DNA of 35,332 nt. It comes from Pseudomonadota bacterium. Lineage in GTDB: Bacteria > Desulfobacterota > Desulfovibrionia > Desulfovibrionales > Desulfovibrionaceae. Location of the stretch: assembly GCA_023433925.1 (NCBI GenBank), contig JAEYTO010000080.1, positions 1 to 35,332 on the forward strand. The letters run 5' to 3'. The stretch's first letter is position 1, and every line of letters starts with the position of its first letter. Made by a program: the position numbers and the translations under genes. The notes beneath the pieces are model-generated. The model was not told the DNA's origin. It made no database searches and worked only from the letters and a program-made list of their open reading frames with translations. Positions 8,331 to 17,349 of this stretch are shown here, one piece after another.

Positions 8331-8346
8331 AGGCGCGGTTCGTGCA
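8331..8346 (+). promoter_or_regulatory. Candidate sigma-54 promoter before the FlgC-like gene
   Basis: AGGCGCGGTTCGTGCA matches the sigma-54 pattern TGGCRC-N5-TTGCW, with the invariant GG (8332-8333) and GC (8344-8345) separated by the required 10 bases. It deviates at the first T of each element. It lies about 90 bases upstream of the ATG at 8438, in front of a flagellar-family gene and one gene before a sigma-54 activator, which raises its plausibility. Confidence 0.4.
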
Positions 8347-8437
8347 TCCTGGTGCGGGAAATCCAGGGTCCGGGGCGCGGCAAGAGGCTTGTGGCCCGCT
8401 TTGACGAACCGGGCATCATCTCGTATCGGGGGTGGGC

Positions 8438-8818
8438 ATGAACGTATCGTCGAGCCTACAGGCCTTCGAGGCCTTGGGGAGCCAGCTCGCGGTGACGGCC
8501 AACAATGTCGCCAACGTGAACACCGAGGAGTTCAGGGCTTCCAGGGTGGACCTGGAGGACGGACCCGAGGGACGTGGCGTGCGCGTGGCGGATATCCGTG
8601 AAAGCAGCGATTCCGGCTCGCGCATCCCCGACGAGCCCGGCCGACTTGCCGCAGCCGGGTATTCCACCGCCCCGCAGGGCTGGGTCGAGAGCAGCAATGC
8701 CGATCTGGTCCGCGAGTTGACGTGGCTCATGCGCGAGGAGACGGCCTATCTGGCCAATCTCCATGTGCTGCGCGCCGACGGCGAGTCGGCCGGCAGCATC
8801 ATGGATCTCTTCGCCTGA
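8438..8818 (+). CDS. FlgC-like flagellar rod/hook-family small protein
   Basis: This 126-residue protein starts with the flagellar rod-family N-terminal motif (LGSQLAVTANNVANVNTEEF, compare ANNxANxxTxGF) and ends with a rod/hook C-terminal helix (SSNADLVRELTWLMREETAYLANLHVLRA, compare SNVxLxxEMVxMIxxQRAYEAN). These termini form the coiled-coil core of axial flagellar proteins. The size fits FlgC, but it is not next to flgB or fliE and the internal sequence is divergent, so it may be an orphan paralogue of FlgC or a related export substrate. The ATG at 8438 follows a G-rich ribosome-binding site; a GTG six bases upstream is an alternative start. Confidence 0.8.
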   Translation: MNVSSSLQAFEALGSQLAVTANNVANVNTEEFRASRVDLEDGPEGRGVRVADIRESSDSGSRIPDEPGRLAAAGYSTAPQGWVESSNADLVRELTWLMREETAYLANLHVLRADGESAGSIMDLFA

Positions 8819-8877
8819 CCCGTAAGAGAACCAAGCGATTCATATAATGAAGACATGCCGCGCCTCAGGGCTGCGGG

Positions 8878-8900
8878 CGGGAAATTGCGTCCATTTCCCG
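8878..8900. promoter_or_regulatory. Dyad symmetry upstream of the sigma-54 activator gene
   Basis: CGGGAAA (8878-8884) and TTTCCCG (8894-8900) form an exact inverted repeat with a nine-base spacer. It sits just upstream of a TTGACA box, so an operator is possible; nothing else supports it. Confidence 0.3.
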
Positions 8901-8908
8901 TCATATAA

Positions 8909-8937
8909 TTGACAACACCCGGTGGAACAGACATAGA
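8909..8937 (+). promoter_or_regulatory. Candidate sigma-70 promoter for the sigma-54 activator
   Basis: A perfect -35 box TTGACA (8909-8914) is followed after 17 bases by CATAGA (8932-8937), a poor -10 box matching at three of six positions. Transcription from here would begin near 8944, downstream of the ATG at 8941, which supports the later start at 8989. Confidence 0.35.
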
Positions 8938-8988
8938 GACATGACGTATCCACTCCGGTTATCGGATCAGGCCAACCCTGGAGTTTCC

Positions 8989-10002
<1,014 letters not shown>

Positions 10003-10095
10003 GCCCTGTGCTGCGCGTTGCCCGGGCTCGCGCACGCGCTCCGAAGCGGATTGTGCATACATTTTGCTAGCCCGGCCTGCGTGAGGACAAAATCC

Positions 10096-13000
10096 GTGGC
10101 CATGATCCCCAGGCTCCTCTGCCTGATACTCCTTCTGTCGCTTGGCGCTGCGCTACCGGCGCGCCTGGAGGCCGTGACCTATTCCGCGGTCTCCAGCGGC
10201 GAGGTCGAGAGGCTCATCCTGTCCTTCACCGGAACCACTCCCGCCTTCGCCGCGAGCCGCACGGGCGAGCGGGAAGTGGTCCTGCGCTTCGACGAGGCCT
10301 TTTGGTCGCGCGAGGCGCGCCCGGCTGACTCCGAGGTCAAGGGCCGGCTCATCCGCTTCCTGCACACGGTGCAGGGCGGCGTGCGCGTGACCTTGGCCGA
10401 TTCCGCCTTCGGCTATGTCGCCGAGGAGGGGCCCGGCCCCAATCAGCTTCAGTTGACCATTTTCGTGGACAGCATGGGCAGCAGGTGGACATCCGCCGAC
10501 AAGACCCAGGTGGTCTTGCGCCAGCCAAGGCCCGCGGTCCAGCCCGAACCCGGCGCGGCGAAGTCGTCCGGGCAGTCCGCCCCGGACGTTTCGCCCGCTC
10601 AGGCCGGGCCGACGCCGTCTGTCCCCGCGCTCGCAAGCAACGGCGCGGCCACGGCCTCCCGGCCCGGCGCCGCTGTCGTGGCCCCGAGCGCTCCGGCGGC
10701 CTCCGCTCCAAGAGACGTGCCGACGACCGCCGAAAAGCCAGCCGCGATCGCGCGGCCCGAGGGCGGCGGCCCGACTGCCCTCGCGGGCATCCCGTCCTCC
10801 GCCGGCAGGCAGCCCTTTTTCTCCGTGCCATACGCCCTGCGCGCGCCCATAAGCCGCGTGGGCCCCGAGGAAGCCGCGACCTATAGCACCACGCCGGTCA
10901 TCGGCCAGGGCCCAAAGGTAGCCATGAACATCGCGCCCGTGCAGGGGCTTGCGCAGGATCAGGCCAAGCAGCCCGAGGCGCAGGCCGAGCCGGCAGCCGC
11001 CGCGACCCCTGCTGTTCCGGCAGCGCGGGAGCCGGCTGCCGAACCGAGCGGCCGGGCGCGGCCCGAGCTGGTGACCGAGCAGGCTGCGCAGCCCGAGGCC
11101 CAGTCTGCCCAGGGCCAGGCCGCCGCGCCCGCCGGGGCGGACCAGGAGCCCGTGGCCGAGCCCATCGGCGCCCAGGCCGCCGGCGATGGTCCCGTGGACT
11201 CGCAGGGCAAGCCGATCCCGCTCCCCGAGGAGCAGTACCAGATCGCCGTGCGCCACTTCGTCAACAGCGAGTACAAGGAGGCCATCGAGGTCTACAAGCA
11301 GCTTCGCGACAACCCGGCCGTCAAGGGCGAGATGCGCGAGGAGGTTCTGCACAGCCTGGCCCAGGCCTCGTACAACCTTTACCGCGACAGCCTGCGCGAC
11401 CATTTCCAGACGGTCGTGGGCGCCTACGAGGCGGCCATCAACTTCAAGCCCGACTCGGACAGGGTGCCTCAGGCGCTCCTGCAGCTCGGCCTGGCGCACC
11501 TGCGCGTGGACAACCTCCCCGAGGCGAGCGCCTACTTCAAGATACTGTCGGACAAGTATCCCCAGGACACGAATATCCAGTACATCGATTTCTACTGGGG
11601 CGAGTACTACTTCCGCAAGGGCAAGTACAAGGAGGCGGCCGACGCCTACCAGAGCGTGATCCAGGACCACCCCGACACGCCCGTCATCCGCGATGCGGCC
11701 CTGGGCTTGGCCCGTTCCCTGGAGAAGCTGGAGTATTACGAGCAGGCCTACCAGATCGTGGACTTCATCGACAAGCGCTGGCCCCGCTTCTACATCGAGA
11801 ACCCCGAGTTCCTGCGTCTGTCCGGAGAGCTGGCCAACCGCCTTCAAAAGTTCGGCGAGGCCAAGGACGACCTCTGGAACTACTACAACATGCGGCCTCA
11901 CGCCACGGGCAACGACGTGATCCTGGCCCGCATCGGCGACATCTATTTGCGCGCCGGACAGCGCGATGCCGCGCGCGACATCTACCGCACTGTGGCCGCG
12001 CGCTACCCCGAGGACGAAGGCGGCCTGGTGGCCAAGATGCGCCTGGCCGAGGAAGGCATCTACGATAGCCCGACCCTGGACCAGATGTACAAGGTTTTCG
12101 ACCGGCCGTTCAACATGCGGCCCGAGGAGATCTACAGGCAGATCGTGAGCAAATATCCCAAGAGCGCCCTGGCGCCCTTGGCCCAGCTCAAGCTGAGCAT
12201 GTGGCATCTGTTCAATAACCGCTACTGGGACACCCTGGGCGACGTGAACACCATGCTCAGGCTCTTCCCGGACAGCGCCCTGGCTCCCAAGGCCATCGAG
12301 GTGGGCTTGAAGGCCTTCGAGCAGGGCGCCCGTCTCGTGGCCCAGGAAGAGAACTACGCGCGCATCGTGGATATCTGGGACCGCTATGCTTTCCTCTCCA
12401 AACGTGGCGACATGCTCAGCCCGCAAGCCAGGCTCCTGGTGGCCACGGCCATGAACGCGGTGGGCCGCCCCGGCGACGCGCTGGAGATCGCCAGGCCGCT
12501 CCTCACGGGCGTCATGCAGGGCGAGCCTTCCCAGGGCGCCATGATGCTCGCCCTGCGCATCTACCTGGACGAGGAGGCCTGGGGCCGCATCGAGGCCTTG
12601 TCCGAGACCGTGGCCAAGTGGAACCTGCCGCCGGAGCAGCGCCGACAGTTCGACTTCTCCCTGGCCTTGGCCCTGGAGAACCTCGGCAAGTCCGATTTGG
12701 CCCTGCCCGTCTGGACCAAGCTCGCGGCGGACATGCAGCTCGATCCGGAGCAGCGCGGCTATGCCCTGTACTACATGGCCCGCGCCGCGGCCCAGAAGGA
12801 GGACTTTCGCAACCAGTACCTCTACAGCCACGAGGCCCTGGCTCTGTTCCTCCAGTCGGGCCGCGACAAGGAGAAGATCAAGGACAGCCTGCTGTCCCTC
12901 GTGGAGGTCTGCCGCAAGGTGCGCCAGCTTGAGCAGGCCCTGCACTGGGCTCTGGAGTATGGCAAGCACATCACCGAGAACGACCCCGAGTGGCCCGCTT

Positions 13001-13194
13001 CCCACTTCCGCCTGGCCGAGATCCACCGTGGTCTGGGCAACGATGGCGAATGGCGGAGGCTGCTCGACGAGTTGATCAAGAAGAAGCCCGACAGCCTCTT
13101 CGGCCGCATGGCCGCCTCCACGCTCAAGTCCATGGCCATCGAGCGTCAGGTGGACCGCTACAAGCCGGACATCGAGGACGCTTCCGGGCGCTAG
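10096..13194 (+). CDS. Large exported TPR-repeat protein
   Basis: About 1032 residues. The N-terminus is a signal peptide (MIPRLLCLILLLSLGAALPA), so the product is exported or periplasmic. Roughly the next 110 residues form a predicted beta-rich domain with alternating hydrophobics (VERLILSFTG, REVVLRFDEAFW, LQLTIFVDSMG), reminiscent of AMIN domains but not a confident match. About 230 residues rich in Ala, Pro and Gln follow as a linker. The remaining two thirds is a long array of helical tetratricopeptide-like repeats (for example EQYQIAVRHFVNSEYKEAI and AYFKILSDKYPQDTN), usually a protein-binding scaffold. The GTG at 10096 has GAGGA eight bases upstream; the ATG at 10102 is nearly equivalent. 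It follows the sigma-54 activator on the same strand after about 90 bases. Specific function unknown. Confidence 0.85.
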   Translation: MAMIPRLLCLILLLSLGAALPARLEAVTYSAVSSGEVERLILSFTGTTPAFAASRTGEREVVLRFDEAFWSREARPADSEVKGRLIRFLHTVQGGVRVTLADSAFGYVAEEGPGPNQLQLTIFVDSMGSRWTSADKTQVVLRQPRPAVQPEPGAAKSSGQSAPDVSPAQAGPTPSVPALASNGAATASRPGAAVVAPSAPAASAPRDVPTTAEKPAAIARPEGGGPTALAGIPSSAGRQPFFSVPYALRAPISRVGPEEAATYSTTPVIGQGPKVAMNIAPVQGLAQDQAKQPEAQAEPAAAATPAVPAAREPAAEPSGRARPELVTEQAAQPEAQSAQGQAAAPAGADQEPVAEPIGAQAAGDGPVDSQGKPIPLPEEQYQIAVRHFVNSEYKEAIEVYKQLRDNPAVKGEMREEVLHSLAQASYNLYRDSLRDHFQTVVGAYEAAINFKPDSDRVPQALLQLGLAHLRVDNLPEASAYFKILSDKYPQDTNIQYIDFYWGEYYFRKGKYKEAADAYQSVIQDHPDTPVIRDAALGLARSLEKLEYYEQAYQIVDFIDKRWPRFYIENPEFLRLSGELANRLQKFGEAKDDLWNYYNMRPHATGNDVILARIGDIYLRAGQRDAARDIYRTVAARYPEDEGGLVAKMRLAEEGIYDSPTLDQMYKVFDRPFNMRPEEIYRQIVSKYPKSALAPLAQLKLSMWHLFNNRYWDTLGDVNTMLRLFPDSALAPKAIEVGLKAFEQGARLVAQEENYARIVDIWDRYAFLSKRGDMLSPQARLLVATAMNAVGRPGDALEIARPLLTGVMQGEPSQGAMMLALRIYLDEEAWGRIEALSETVAKWNLPPEQRRQFDFSLALALENLGKSDLALPVWTKLAADMQLDPEQRGYALYYMARAAAQKEDFRNQYLYSHEALALFLQSGRDKEKIKDSLLSLVEVCRKVRQLEQALHWALEYGKHITENDPEWPASHFRLAEIHRGLGNDGEWRRLLDELIKKKPDSLFGRMAASTLKSMAIERQVDRYKPDIEDASGR

Positions 13195-13207
13195 GGACCT
13201 TTAAAAT

Positions 13208-13234
13208 CCGAGAGAGGGCGCCGCCCTCTCTCGG
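13208..13234. terminator. Palindromic hairpin after the TPR gene (dispersed repeat family)
   Basis: CCGAGAGAGGGCG (13208-13220) is the exact reverse complement of 13222-13234. It lies 13 bases after the TPR stop codon. It is almost identical to the palindrome at 14299-14325 and is followed by a similar CTCCCACCCGC. No T run follows, so the mechanism could be termination, mRNA end protection or both. In the rest of 13235-13471 I see no gene. Confidence 0.55.
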
Positions 13235-13471
13235 GCTCCCACCCGCCGGAGGATGATCCCCTGGACTCGCGTATTTTAAATCCACTGAGATCAATGCCGG
13301 AGTCTTGCCGCGTAATGCAGCGCGGTCGTCGATCGGGAGACCGGGGGCGGCCTCGATGTTTTCGAGGAGCAAAGCGAGTGAACTGGACAAGCGCCAGGCC
13401 ACATGCTTTCCCGACTTGGGGCTTTGGGTTATGCTCCGGCGAGTACCATGCGATGCCCAAGGAGGTGCTCC

Positions 13472-14281
13472 GTGAACCGCAAGCCAGTGGTGGCCGGGCA
13501 GTTCTATCCAGGCCGAGCCGATCAGCTTTCCTCGATGGTCGGCGAGTTTCTGTCCAAGGCGGGCGACAAGGCCCAGGAGCGCACCATCCTGGCCATGACG
13601 CCCCACGCGGGATACATCTTCTCCGGCTCCGTGGCCGGCCTGACCCTCGGCCGCGCCAATCTTGCCAGGACCGTGCTCCTCCTGGGGCCGAATCATACCG
13701 GCATGGGCGGCCGCTTCGCCGTGTGGGACGCCGGGATCTGGGATCTGCCTGGAGGCGGGCTGCGCGTGGACGAGAGACTGGCCCGAGCGCTCCTCGATTC
13801 CGACACGCACCTCGCCTCGGATCAGGCCGCCCATGCCCGCGAGCACTCTCTGGAGGTCGTCCTGCCATTCCTGCGCGCCATCGATCCGGATACGTCCATC
13901 GTGCCCATGGCCATAGGCGAGCCCAGGCTGGACGCGCTGCTTGAGGTCGGCGAGGCCGTGGGCAAGGTCCTGGCGGACTGGCGGGAGCCCGTGTCCATCG
14001 TGGTCAGCTCGGACATGAGCCATTACGTGAGCCATGAGGACGCCAAGCACCGCGACGCCCTGGCCCTCAAGCCCATATTGGACCTCGACCCGGCCGAGGC
14101 GTACCGCGTGGTGCGCGAGAACGGCATCACCATGTGCGGCATCATGCCCTTGACCGTGGGCCTGGTAGCGGCCAAGGCCCTGGGCGCGAGCAAGGCGGAG
14201 CTTGTGGCCTACGCCACCTCGGGCGAGGCCAGCGGCGACTACGCGCAGGTCGTGGGATACGCTGGCGTGCTGGTGAGCTAG
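13472..14281 (+). CDS. amrB: MEMO-family protein (AmmeMemoRadiSam system protein B)
   Basis: 269 residues. Family signatures are VAGQFYPG at the N-terminus, MTPHAGYIFSGSVAG, LLGPNHTGMG, REHSLEVVLPFL, SSDMSHYVSHEDAK and YATSGEASGDY. The conserved His residues of these motifs form the metal-binding pocket of human MEMO1 relatives. The start is a GTG with AAGGAGG six bases upstream, which is far better than any ATG further upstream. In many bacteria the gene is linked to AMMECR1 and a radical-SAM gene; neither is present here. Biochemical role not established. Confidence 0.92.
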   Translation: MNRKPVVAGQFYPGRADQLSSMVGEFLSKAGDKAQERTILAMTPHAGYIFSGSVAGLTLGRANLARTVLLLGPNHTGMGGRFAVWDAGIWDLPGGGLRVDERLARALLDSDTHLASDQAAHAREHSLEVVLPFLRAIDPDTSIVPMAIGEPRLDALLEVGEAVGKVLADWREPVSIVVSSDMSHYVSHEDAKHRDALALKPILDLDPAEAYRVVRENGITMCGIMPLTVGLVAAKALGASKAELVAYATSGEASGDYAQVVGYAGVLVS

Positions 14282-14298
14282 AGCGCCATGTGGATGAG

Positions 14299-14325
14299 CC
14301 GAGAGAGGGCGCTGCCCTCTCTCGG
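14299..14325. terminator. Palindromic hairpin between convergent MEMO and ATPase genes (dispersed repeat family)
   Basis: CCGAGAGAGGGC (14299-14310) pairs exactly with 14314-14325 around a GCT loop. It lies 17 bases after the MEMO stop and is the second copy of the element at 13208-13234; the flanking CTCTCCCGCTAGAATCAATTTTCC is T-rich on the plus strand. It probably terminates MEMO transcripts and marks the left edge of the AT-rich island. Confidence 0.6.
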
Positions 14326-14357
14326 ACTCTCTCCCGCTAGAATCAATTTTCCTTTAT

Positions 14358-16076
14358 CTATCTGAAAAGCTTCAGATTAGGTAATAAAGAAGAATCAATA
14401 TGGTGTGACAACTCTCGATAGAGTGGCCAGGCTTCCTCGTAGCCAGATTCTGAAAGAAGTGAGCTTTTATTCTTAAGCGTAATGACTTTTGCTTCAGGCT
14501 TAAAGTTATATAAGTCTTCAGCAGCAAGTATGAGTTGAGCTTCCCGGGGTGTATTTTCAAAGATGAAGCCAAATATTTTGTTGAGATTGGCTTTATCTTG
14601 AGATTGTTGGTTGGGAGAATCTATTACTAATGGGCAGAGTATTGCTTTTCCAAACTCCCTAATCGTCATAAAGAGGCTATAGTGATAAGCGAGCATTGCT
14701 CGTGGAAGTCTGCTGCCATCAGCTTTTATATGAAGATCAATTGGATATGATTTGTTATTGATTATTCCATCGTAGTCTAGTTTGATGCTGTACTTCTTAA
14801 ATATATCATTGAAGAAATCGATGATCTTTTTTTTATGCTCTTTTGATTCGAAGTGGCTTAACCTGGATTCAATGTGAACCGACTTACTCAAAAGTAAATC
14901 GAGTTCTGCTCCGAGTTCTTCTAGGCTATCCTGGAAGATTAGCTGCAACTCGTCTTTGCTTTTCGAACGTAGCATATCTTTTAAAGTTATATTATCTCTC
15001 TGTTCATCGAGGATTAGTTGCAATTCTTCGTATTTAATTTCTATTTCTTTATAGCTCGAGTAGTGCTCGTTGATCTTGTTGTTTAATTGGCATAGCTTTG
15101 AAGATATTTCATCAATGAGTTGTTCGCATCGATCAATATCTCTAATAAAGCAAAAATGATTTGTTATATCAGAGCGATATTCAGCTCCACAGGTTGGGCA
15201 TGCTAAAGAGGTGCTGGTGTGTACTTGATCGGCATGTTTGTGGTCGCTAGTAATTTCAATTTTAGCTCTTTGTGCTAGTCTTAGTTGAGATTCAAGTTCA
15301 ATTTTGCGCGTTTGAAGCTCTGAAATTTGAAGTGCCTTCTCATACTTTACTTTCTCAAATGCGTTTAATCTGGTCTTTAGGTTATGCACCTCGTTTTGGA
15401 ACTGATCAAAGGTAAATGCAATATGGCTAGTAATTAGCTTTGACTGCAGTTTTTCTTTGAAAGCTTTTAATAGTTTTAGCTCATTGCCTTTAGTCGATAT
15501 TTCTGCATTAACTTCCTCTAGTACTGCCAGGAGTTCGTAGTATAAGTTTGGTTTGATTCCAGTGTGGTATTCCGTGAGTGTTTTCTTCCAGTTTTTAATA
15601 AAGTTCAGCTGGAAGGAACTTAATTGATTGTACCAGCCGCTCTCTTGGCCAATATAAAATGGCGCAAAACAGAAAGATGCTGGTGGCTTTATGGTGATAT
15701 TATCTTTAGTCCTCGTGGTAAGATTGAAATCAAATAAATCTAGTAGATAGTGCCTGGCGCGGCTGATATCATCGGTGCAGAGTAACGGATTGTTGTTGTT
15801 ATCGAAGATGCCTATTGATGTTGGTTTTCGTAGTATCTTGTAGGTAGTTTGATCTACTGAAAAAGATACAATAACGGAGGCCTGAGCCCCCTTCCACTTT
15901 TCACTAGTTCTAGCTGGCTTTGCCGTGAAAGCATAAAATAAGCTATTAACAAAAGTCGATTTGCCTGTGCTATTTGCTCCGAGGACTATTGTCTTCTTTG
16001 GATCCAGAGTCTCCCTTATCGCGCGCCTCTCTTTGTTTGATATTATAGCAATCTCTTGAAATAATAAGTTTTTCAT
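14358..16076 (-). CDS. Rad50/SMC-like coiled-coil ATPase of a defence pair (Lamassu LmuB-like / ABC-3C type)
   Basis: 572 residues. Walker A is GANSTGKST at residues 33-41. Two predicted coiled-coil arms (roughly residues 185-285 and 315-420) flank a CPTCG motif (C293, C296), which has the position and form of a Rad50-type zinc hook. The C-terminal ATPase half carries a Walker B-like strand ILCPLVIDSPNQQ with D486. This is DSP rather than the usual DEP, so the catalytic glutamate is not in its standard place. I see no LSGGQ-type signature; the region GSRLPRAMLAYHYSLF stands where it is expected. The start forms an ATGA overlap with the upstream nuclease gene, so the two are translated together. 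Base composition is far more AT-rich than the flanks. It probably senses or clamps foreign DNA and controls the nuclease, by analogy with Lamassu. Confidence 0.85.
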   Translation of the reverse strand: MKNLLFQEIAIISNKERRAIRETLDPKKTIVLGANSTGKSTFVNSLFYAFTAKPARTSEKWKGAQASVIVSFSVDQTTYKILRKPTSIGIFDNNNNPLLCTDDISRARHYLLDLFDFNLTTRTKDNITIKPPASFCFAPFYIGQESGWYNQLSSFQLNFIKNWKKTLTEYHTGIKPNLYYELLAVLEEVNAEISTKGNELKLLKAFKEKLQSKLITSHIAFTFDQFQNEVHNLKTRLNAFEKVKYEKALQISELQTRKIELESQLRLAQRAKIEITSDHKHADQVHTSTSLACPTCGAEYRSDITNHFCFIRDIDRCEQLIDEISSKLCQLNNKINEHYSSYKEIEIKYEELQLILDEQRDNITLKDMLRSKSKDELQLIFQDSLEELGAELDLLLSKSVHIESRLSHFESKEHKKKIIDFFNDIFKKYSIKLDYDGIINNKSYPIDLHIKADGSRLPRAMLAYHYSLFMTIREFGKAILCPLVIDSPNQQSQDKANLNKIFGFIFENTPREAQLILAAEDLYNFKPEAKVITLKNKSSLLSESGYEEAWPLYRELSHHIDSSLLPNLKLFR

Positions 16077-17197
16077 GCATATTCTTCCTGAGATTCCGGA
16101 TAAGAAGTCTGTAATTGTACTCGTTGATCATACAACGCCCTTAGGATAGCTGCTTGGATTAAAGAGTCTGGATAGGAATTGCTGCTGTGACGTTCTTTAT
16201 ATATTGAGCAGCAATTATCTATAAATGTTGAAAGATCTGATCCTATGATGACATCTTGCAATAACAGTTGAAGGCTAGTCCTTAATGCAAGAATATCCTT
16301 TCTGCTAATATCTAATGTGAGAAGTTCTAACCTTCTCCAAGAATCCTCTATTTTTTGTAATTTGTTATATGGATAATTTTCATTATTCAATCTATTGAGG
16401 AAGTGGTGCCATATTTTTCCTGAGTCTTCAGAGGATAAGGCGTTTGTTAATAGCCTCGAAATATCATTTCGTGAAATGCATTTATTTTCTATAAGAGAGA
16501 TAGTATCGGTTGGGATAAATTCTTGTAACGTTTTTTTATTAAATATCCTTAGCAATGCCCCGTATAAGGCATTTGTTATAAACACTTTTTCTGGATTAAC
16601 ATTTTGTATAAAGTCATATATATAGCCCTTCATATGTTGAGCTTGGTCGTGTAGGCTCAATCGAGAAAAGATTAAAACGAATAAATTATCAATAGAGGCT
16701 GCTCTGGGAAGTTTGAGTTGATTTTGAATTTCATTGCGAAATGTATTTAAGATGTTTTCCTTGACTTTATCTAAGGGGATTTCTTCAAAGTCAAGTGAGT
16801 TTGCTTTATCTTGCAAACTTATCTTAAATAGCAGATTGCTAACTACATTTAAGCTGTTGACGCTGCACTCCCCTAACTTCAGATAGTTCTCATATAGCTT
16901 TCCTATGATTGAAATGTTCTCTTTTGCTGATTTCTTTGAAAGGAGCTTCTTTGCGCTCCAGGTGCCTTCCTTCTTAGTCTTAATTTGGTAAATATCTATA
17001 TATTTGGGATTTGCTTCTGAATTCAACACTAGCACATCATCATGTTGTTCTAGAACAATTAGAAAATCATCCGTTGTCTGATAGAGATGTAGGGCATGGC
17101 ATATAGCCCAATTCTGCTGATAACTATATCTATTTGCAGTGCGAGCGCCACTGCTTTCACGTGGCAAAATTGTGCAAACTTTTGATAGTAAGCCCAT
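16073..17197 (-). CDS. DUF4297/Cap4-like nuclease effector (Lamassu LmuA-like)
   Basis: 374 residues. The N-terminal 80 residues match the DUF4297 pattern: ESSGARTANRYSYQQNWAICHAL, then LEQHDDVLVL (E50, D53, D54), then IYQIKTKK (Q71, K73). This is the E/D...QxK arrangement of the PD-(D/E)xK nuclease fold used by Cap4 and Lamassu LmuA. The remaining 290 residues are helical, unrecognised and without motifs. It is the first gene of a two-gene operon with the coiled-coil ATPase (4-base overlap). The ATG lacks a strong Shine-Dalgarno sequence. The region is AT-rich and uses A/T-ending codons unlike its neighbours, which indicates horizontal acquisition. The defence role is inferred from domain pairing, not shown. 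Confidence 0.82.
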   Translation of the reverse strand: MGLLSKVCTILPRESSGARTANRYSYQQNWAICHALHLYQTTDDFLIVLEQHDDVLVLNSEANPKYIDIYQIKTKKEGTWSAKKLLSKKSAKENISIIGKLYENYLKLGECSVNSLNVVSNLLFKISLQDKANSLDFEEIPLDKVKENILNTFRNEIQNQLKLPRAASIDNLFVLIFSRLSLHDQAQHMKGYIYDFIQNVNPEKVFITNALYGALLRIFNKKTLQEFIPTDTISLIENKCISRNDISRLLTNALSSEDSGKIWHHFLNRLNNENYPYNKLQKIEDSWRRLELLTLDISRKDILALRTSLQLLLQDVIIGSDLSTFIDNCCSIYKERHSSNSYPDSLIQAAILRALYDQRVQLQTSYPESQEEYA

Positions 17198-17224
17198 ATA
17201 GCAACTTTTGTTAATTTTTTCTTT

Positions 17225-17253
17225 TGCTATTCCAGTTTTATCTGTATTGTCAA
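17225..17253 (-). promoter_or_regulatory. Candidate promoter of the defence pair
   Basis: On the minus strand a perfect TTGACA (17253-17248) is followed after 17-18 bases by ATAGCA/TAGCAA, a weak -10 box, in an AT-rich stretch about 30-50 bases upstream of the nuclease ATG. The -35 box is convincing; the -10 box is not. Confidence 0.35.
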
Positions 17254-17293
17254 CACGTTTTGAACGGCTGTTTATAGAGAAATTGGATGTGAA

Positions 17294-17326
17294 AAAAGGC
17301 CGGGAGCATCGCGCCCCCGGCCTTTT
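17294..17326 (-). terminator. Rho-independent terminator of pnp
   Basis: GGCCGGG (17298-17304) pairs with CCCGGCC (17316-17322), extended by A4/T4 on both sides. On the minus strand the stem is followed by a run of T residues, and it lies about 25 bases after the pnp stop. The A/T blocks on both sides make it potentially bidirectional. It ends the rimP-to-pnp operon and separates it from the downstream defence pair. Confidence 0.85.
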
Positions 17327-17349
17327 ATTCTTCTCTTTGATCTTCGGGC

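Noticed and set aside
10153..13026. 957-codon minus-strand frame opposite the TPR gene
   Set aside because: The plus frame has a signal peptide and TPR periodicity; the minus frame shows only compositional bias and no recognisable domain.
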